Shown in pieces: positions 62,394 through 64,000 of a DNA stretch of 64,000 bases (positions are counted from its first letter, which is position 1; each line of letters begins with the position of its first letter). Origin of the DNA: Muriicola soli. GTDB taxonomy: Bacteria > Bacteroidota > Bacteroidia > Flavobacteriales > Flavobacteriaceae. The notes beneath the pieces are model-generated. The model was not told the origin of the DNA, searched no databases, and saw only the letters and a program-made list of their open reading frames with translations. The translations under genes and the position numbers were made by a program. Where the stretch lies: positions 1,736,001-1,800,000 of the forward strand of contig NZ_CP035544.1 of assembly GCF_004139715.1 (NCBI RefSeq), written 5' to 3'.

Positions 62394-62906
62394 ATGAAAT
62401 GTGCTACTCCCTTTGTACTGCTGTTTGTATTGGCGATGACCGCTTGTGAAATGGTAGAAAAGGAAAAGCCCGATAAGTCGTCCCATTTAAAGGAGGTGGT
62501 CACGATTTATGTCGATTCATGCTGGAATAAAGGAGATTTCTCAGCCCTGAACCGGATCACGGGAGAAGGATTTGTTAGAAACCTCAATGGTCTGGAGGTG
62601 GCAAACGGCAGTATTGAACTCGAGGCTTATATTCAGAATTTCATAAAGGCATTTCCCAACCTTCGGATCAACATTACCAATTTAATTGAAAAGGATGGGA
62701 AAGTGGCCCTCGAATGGACTTTTGAGGGAACAAATACCGGAGTATTTGCCGAATTTATTCCAACCGGGAAAAAAGCTACGGTGAGGGGAGTGACTATGAT
62801 GACTTTTAACGGTCAGGGAAAGATGATCAAGGAAAATACCTATTACAATGAATTATATCTACTGCAGCAATTGGGCTTTACCTTAAACCCGCCAAATTTA
62901 AAGTAA
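62394..62906 (+). CDS. SnoaL-like (NTF2-fold) ester cyclase family lipoprotein
   Basis: A 170-residue lipoprotein (lipobox LAMTACEMVE). The mature part is a SnoaL/ester-cyclase-like NTF2 fold: VVTIYVDSCWNKGDFSALNR, AYIQNFIKAFPNLRINITNL, KVALEWTFEGTNTGVFAEFI, PTGKKATVRGVTMMTF. I chose ATG 62394 over the TTG at 62385. No catalytic set can be asserted; many of these proteins have unknown roles. It stands alone on the plus strand, divergent from the TPR kinase, and precedes another exported protein by 43 bp. Confidence 0.78.
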   Translation: MKCATPFVLLFVLAMTACEMVEKEKPDKSSHLKEVVTIYVDSCWNKGDFSALNRITGEGFVRNLNGLEVANGSIELEAYIQNFIKAFPNLRINITNLIEKDGKVALEWTFEGTNTGVFAEFIPTGKKATVRGVTMMTFNGQGKMIKENTYYNELYLLQQLGFTLNPPNLK

Positions 62907-62949
62907 GTATTATCATGTCAATCCATTTATAAACCTAATCGAAGTAATT

Positions 62950-63720
62950 ATGAAAACAAAATTAGAAAATTTGATCCTCCTTGCACTCCTTGCGATCCTG
63001 CCAGGTTCCATACTGGCCCAGGAATCCAATGCCAATCAGTCCTTCGCAGTGCACGAAGATGTAGTAAAACTGGGTATGACTGCTGAATATGAAGACACCT
63101 GTAAAGAGTTGGTCGGCCATTTGAAAAAGCACAACATTCAGGAAGCCAGGTTTATCACGGCAAGTATCTCAGACAATCGCTACATCTATGTAAGTCCGAT
63201 CGAAAATATGGCGGACCTGGACAAACCCCTATTTTCAACCCTTTCAGAGAAAATGGGAAAAGAGGCGATGAGTGCCTTATTTAATCGAATGGACAAGTGT
63301 TATGATGTCGAACACGATTATATCATAACCTTAGATCCTAGTCTTTCTTATCAACCCCAGGGCATCAACCAAACCCCGGAAGGTCAGGATTACCGAAAAT
63401 TCCACTATCTCTATGTTGCTCCGGCGAACCGCGCGCTTATAAAGGAGAAAATGAAGGCAGTAAGGGATATGTTTGCAAGTAAAGGATCTCAAATGTATTA
63501 CCGCGTGTATCGCAGTGGATTTGGCACAAGGGGTGAATTTTATATGGTAGCCGTAGCGGCAAAGGACCAGCTTGATTACGCGCAAAAAGCCATGGCCAAT
63601 GACGAGCTTATTGGGGAAGACGGAGGCAAAATCATGTGGGATTTATTCAATAATCTACTCAGTTACGAAGAATTCACGGGGCAAATGAGACCCGATATGG
63701 CCTATGCGCCTATGAATTAA
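62950..63720 (+). CDS. Exported protein of unknown function
   Basis: A 256-residue protein with a clear signal peptide (LLALLAILPGSILAQE). The mature part contains two internally similar stretches: VVKLGMTAEYEDTCKELVGH with ARFITASISDNRYIYVSPI, and LYVAPANRALIKEKMKAVRD with MYYRVYRSGFGTRGEFYMVA, which suggests a dimeric alpha-beta barrel-like fold of two halves. No known catalytic motif. It follows the SnoaL-like gene by 43 bp on the same strand and ends before a terminator, so both may be one short operon. Confidence 0.7.
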   Translation: MKTKLENLILLALLAILPGSILAQESNANQSFAVHEDVVKLGMTAEYEDTCKELVGHLKKHNIQEARFITASISDNRYIYVSPIENMADLDKPLFSTLSEKMGKEAMSALFNRMDKCYDVEHDYIITLDPSLSYQPQGINQTPEGQDYRKFHYLYVAPANRALIKEKMKAVRDMFASKGSQMYYRVYRSGFGTRGEFYMVAVAAKDQLDYAQKAMANDELIGEDGGKIMWDLFNNLLSYEEFTGQMRPDMAYAPMN

Positions 63721-63752
63721 TTCAGCTAAACTCTCAACTAGCCAACCTATCA

Positions 63753-63784
63753 GAAAGACCCGGTTATTTTCGGGTCTTTCTACA
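63753..63784 (+). terminator. Terminator after the unknown exported protein
   Basis: Perfect 10-bp stem GAAAGACCCG / CGGGTCTTTC with an 8-nt loop, 32 bp after the stop at 63720. The T-run is short (inside the stem end). Confidence 0.75.
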
Positions 63785-63815
63785 TTGTTCAGCTAAAGAA
63801 AAACTCCTAACTTTA
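63785..63815 (+). promoter_or_regulatory. Candidate promoter (TTG-N20-TAACTTTA) for the last gene
   Basis: TTG at 63785-63787 and TAACTTTA at 63808-63815, one mismatch from TAnnTTTG, spacing 20 bp, 25 bp before the ATG at 63841. Confidence 0.45.
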
Positions 63816-63840
63816 GCATCAACCTTTTCAATTAAAACTA

Positions 63841-64000
63841 TGTTACACAACAAATTCTGGCAAGCCCTGTTTGCGATAGGACCTATTGCCATGCTCTTCC
63901 TGGGTATGATCGCCTATTTTATTTTCCTTTTTTTCCTCTTTGGCAACATGGATGATCTCCACAGTAATCCAAACAATGTATCAGCTTCTATGATTTTAGG
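63841..64000 (+). CDS. Membrane protein, 3' part beyond the window
   Basis: Open reading frame from the ATG at 63841 running off the right edge after 53 codons. It starts MLHNKFWQALFAIGPIA and contains one long hydrophobic segment, about residues 7-35 (MLFLGMIAYFIFLFFLFG), then a polar NMDDLHSNPNN. Only the beginning is visible, so no family can be named. A candidate promoter lies just upstream, suggesting a separate transcript. Confidence 0.6.

Overview
The window is an ordinary chromosomal stretch of a member of Bacteroidota, almost certainly a marine-type Flavobacteriaceae. The evidence is the gene families (GlmU-like nucleotidyltransferase, DUF4199, 2TM-domain proteins, LETM1-related biofilm protein, split DUF4331 proteins, DUF2490, sortilin-like BNR proteins), many lipoprotein or Sec signals, and promoter boxes of the Bacteroidota -7 form TAnnTTTG. 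Genus cannot be fixed from sequence alone. I see no rRNA, tRNA, CRISPR array, insertion sequence, phage or conjugation gene.

Layout. 1-4.9 kb: lytic transglycosylase (cut by the left edge), alpha/beta hydrolase, small GNAT-like protein, tRNA methylthiotransferase MtaB, GlmU-like protein and ribosomal protein L31 type B. 5-12.8 kb: two tandem DUF4199 membrane proteins, a GT2 glycosyltransferase, a phosphohexomutase, an MsbA-type ABC exporter, then a three-gene ECF sigma / membrane anti-sigma-like / periplasmic sensor-like unit and a small DUF6515-like protein. 12.8-19 kb: a BNR lipoprotein, an RsmB-type rRNA methyltransferase and purL.

19-27 kb is a fatty-acid beta-oxidation block: acyl-CoA ligase, a MarR regulator with a perfect 24-bp palindrome beside its promoter box, then hydroxyacyl-CoA dehydrogenase/enoyl-CoA hydratase, thiolase and acyl-CoA dehydrogenase, closed by a strong terminator. 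27-35 kb: a DPP III-type peptidase, a PLP decarboxylase, and a divergent trehalose-type pair (GH15 enzyme and fused OtsA-OtsB). 34.7-49.3 kb is mostly exported proteins on the plus strand: beta-propeller protein, TMEM175-like channel, M28, DUF2268 and M1 peptidases, two amidohydrolases, a large BNR protein, an S9 peptidase and a DUF2490 barrel. 49.3-50.5 kb: a YdeI-family gene with an apparent frameshift, and sodC.

50.5-64 kb is more accessory: a 33-codon small membrane ORF and an inverted-repeat element in a long intergenic region, a TPR lipoprotein, two proteins that look like halves of one DUF4331 protein, a LETM1-related protein, a LytTR two-component locus with three stand-alone 2TM proteins plus a fourth 2TM domain fused to the kinase, a PaiB-like flavin protein, a second LytTR/TPR-histidine kinase pair, and two small exported proteins.

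Two genes (the 3-hydroxyacyl-CoA dehydrogenase at 21.5 kb and the YdeI-family gene at 49.4 kb) each appear to lack one base in a homopolymer. This may be biology or an assembly artefact. No obviously new multi-gene defence or biosynthetic system was found. The least explained parts are the 2TM/LytTR locus, the split DUF4331 cluster and the 50.5-51.0 kb intergenic region.
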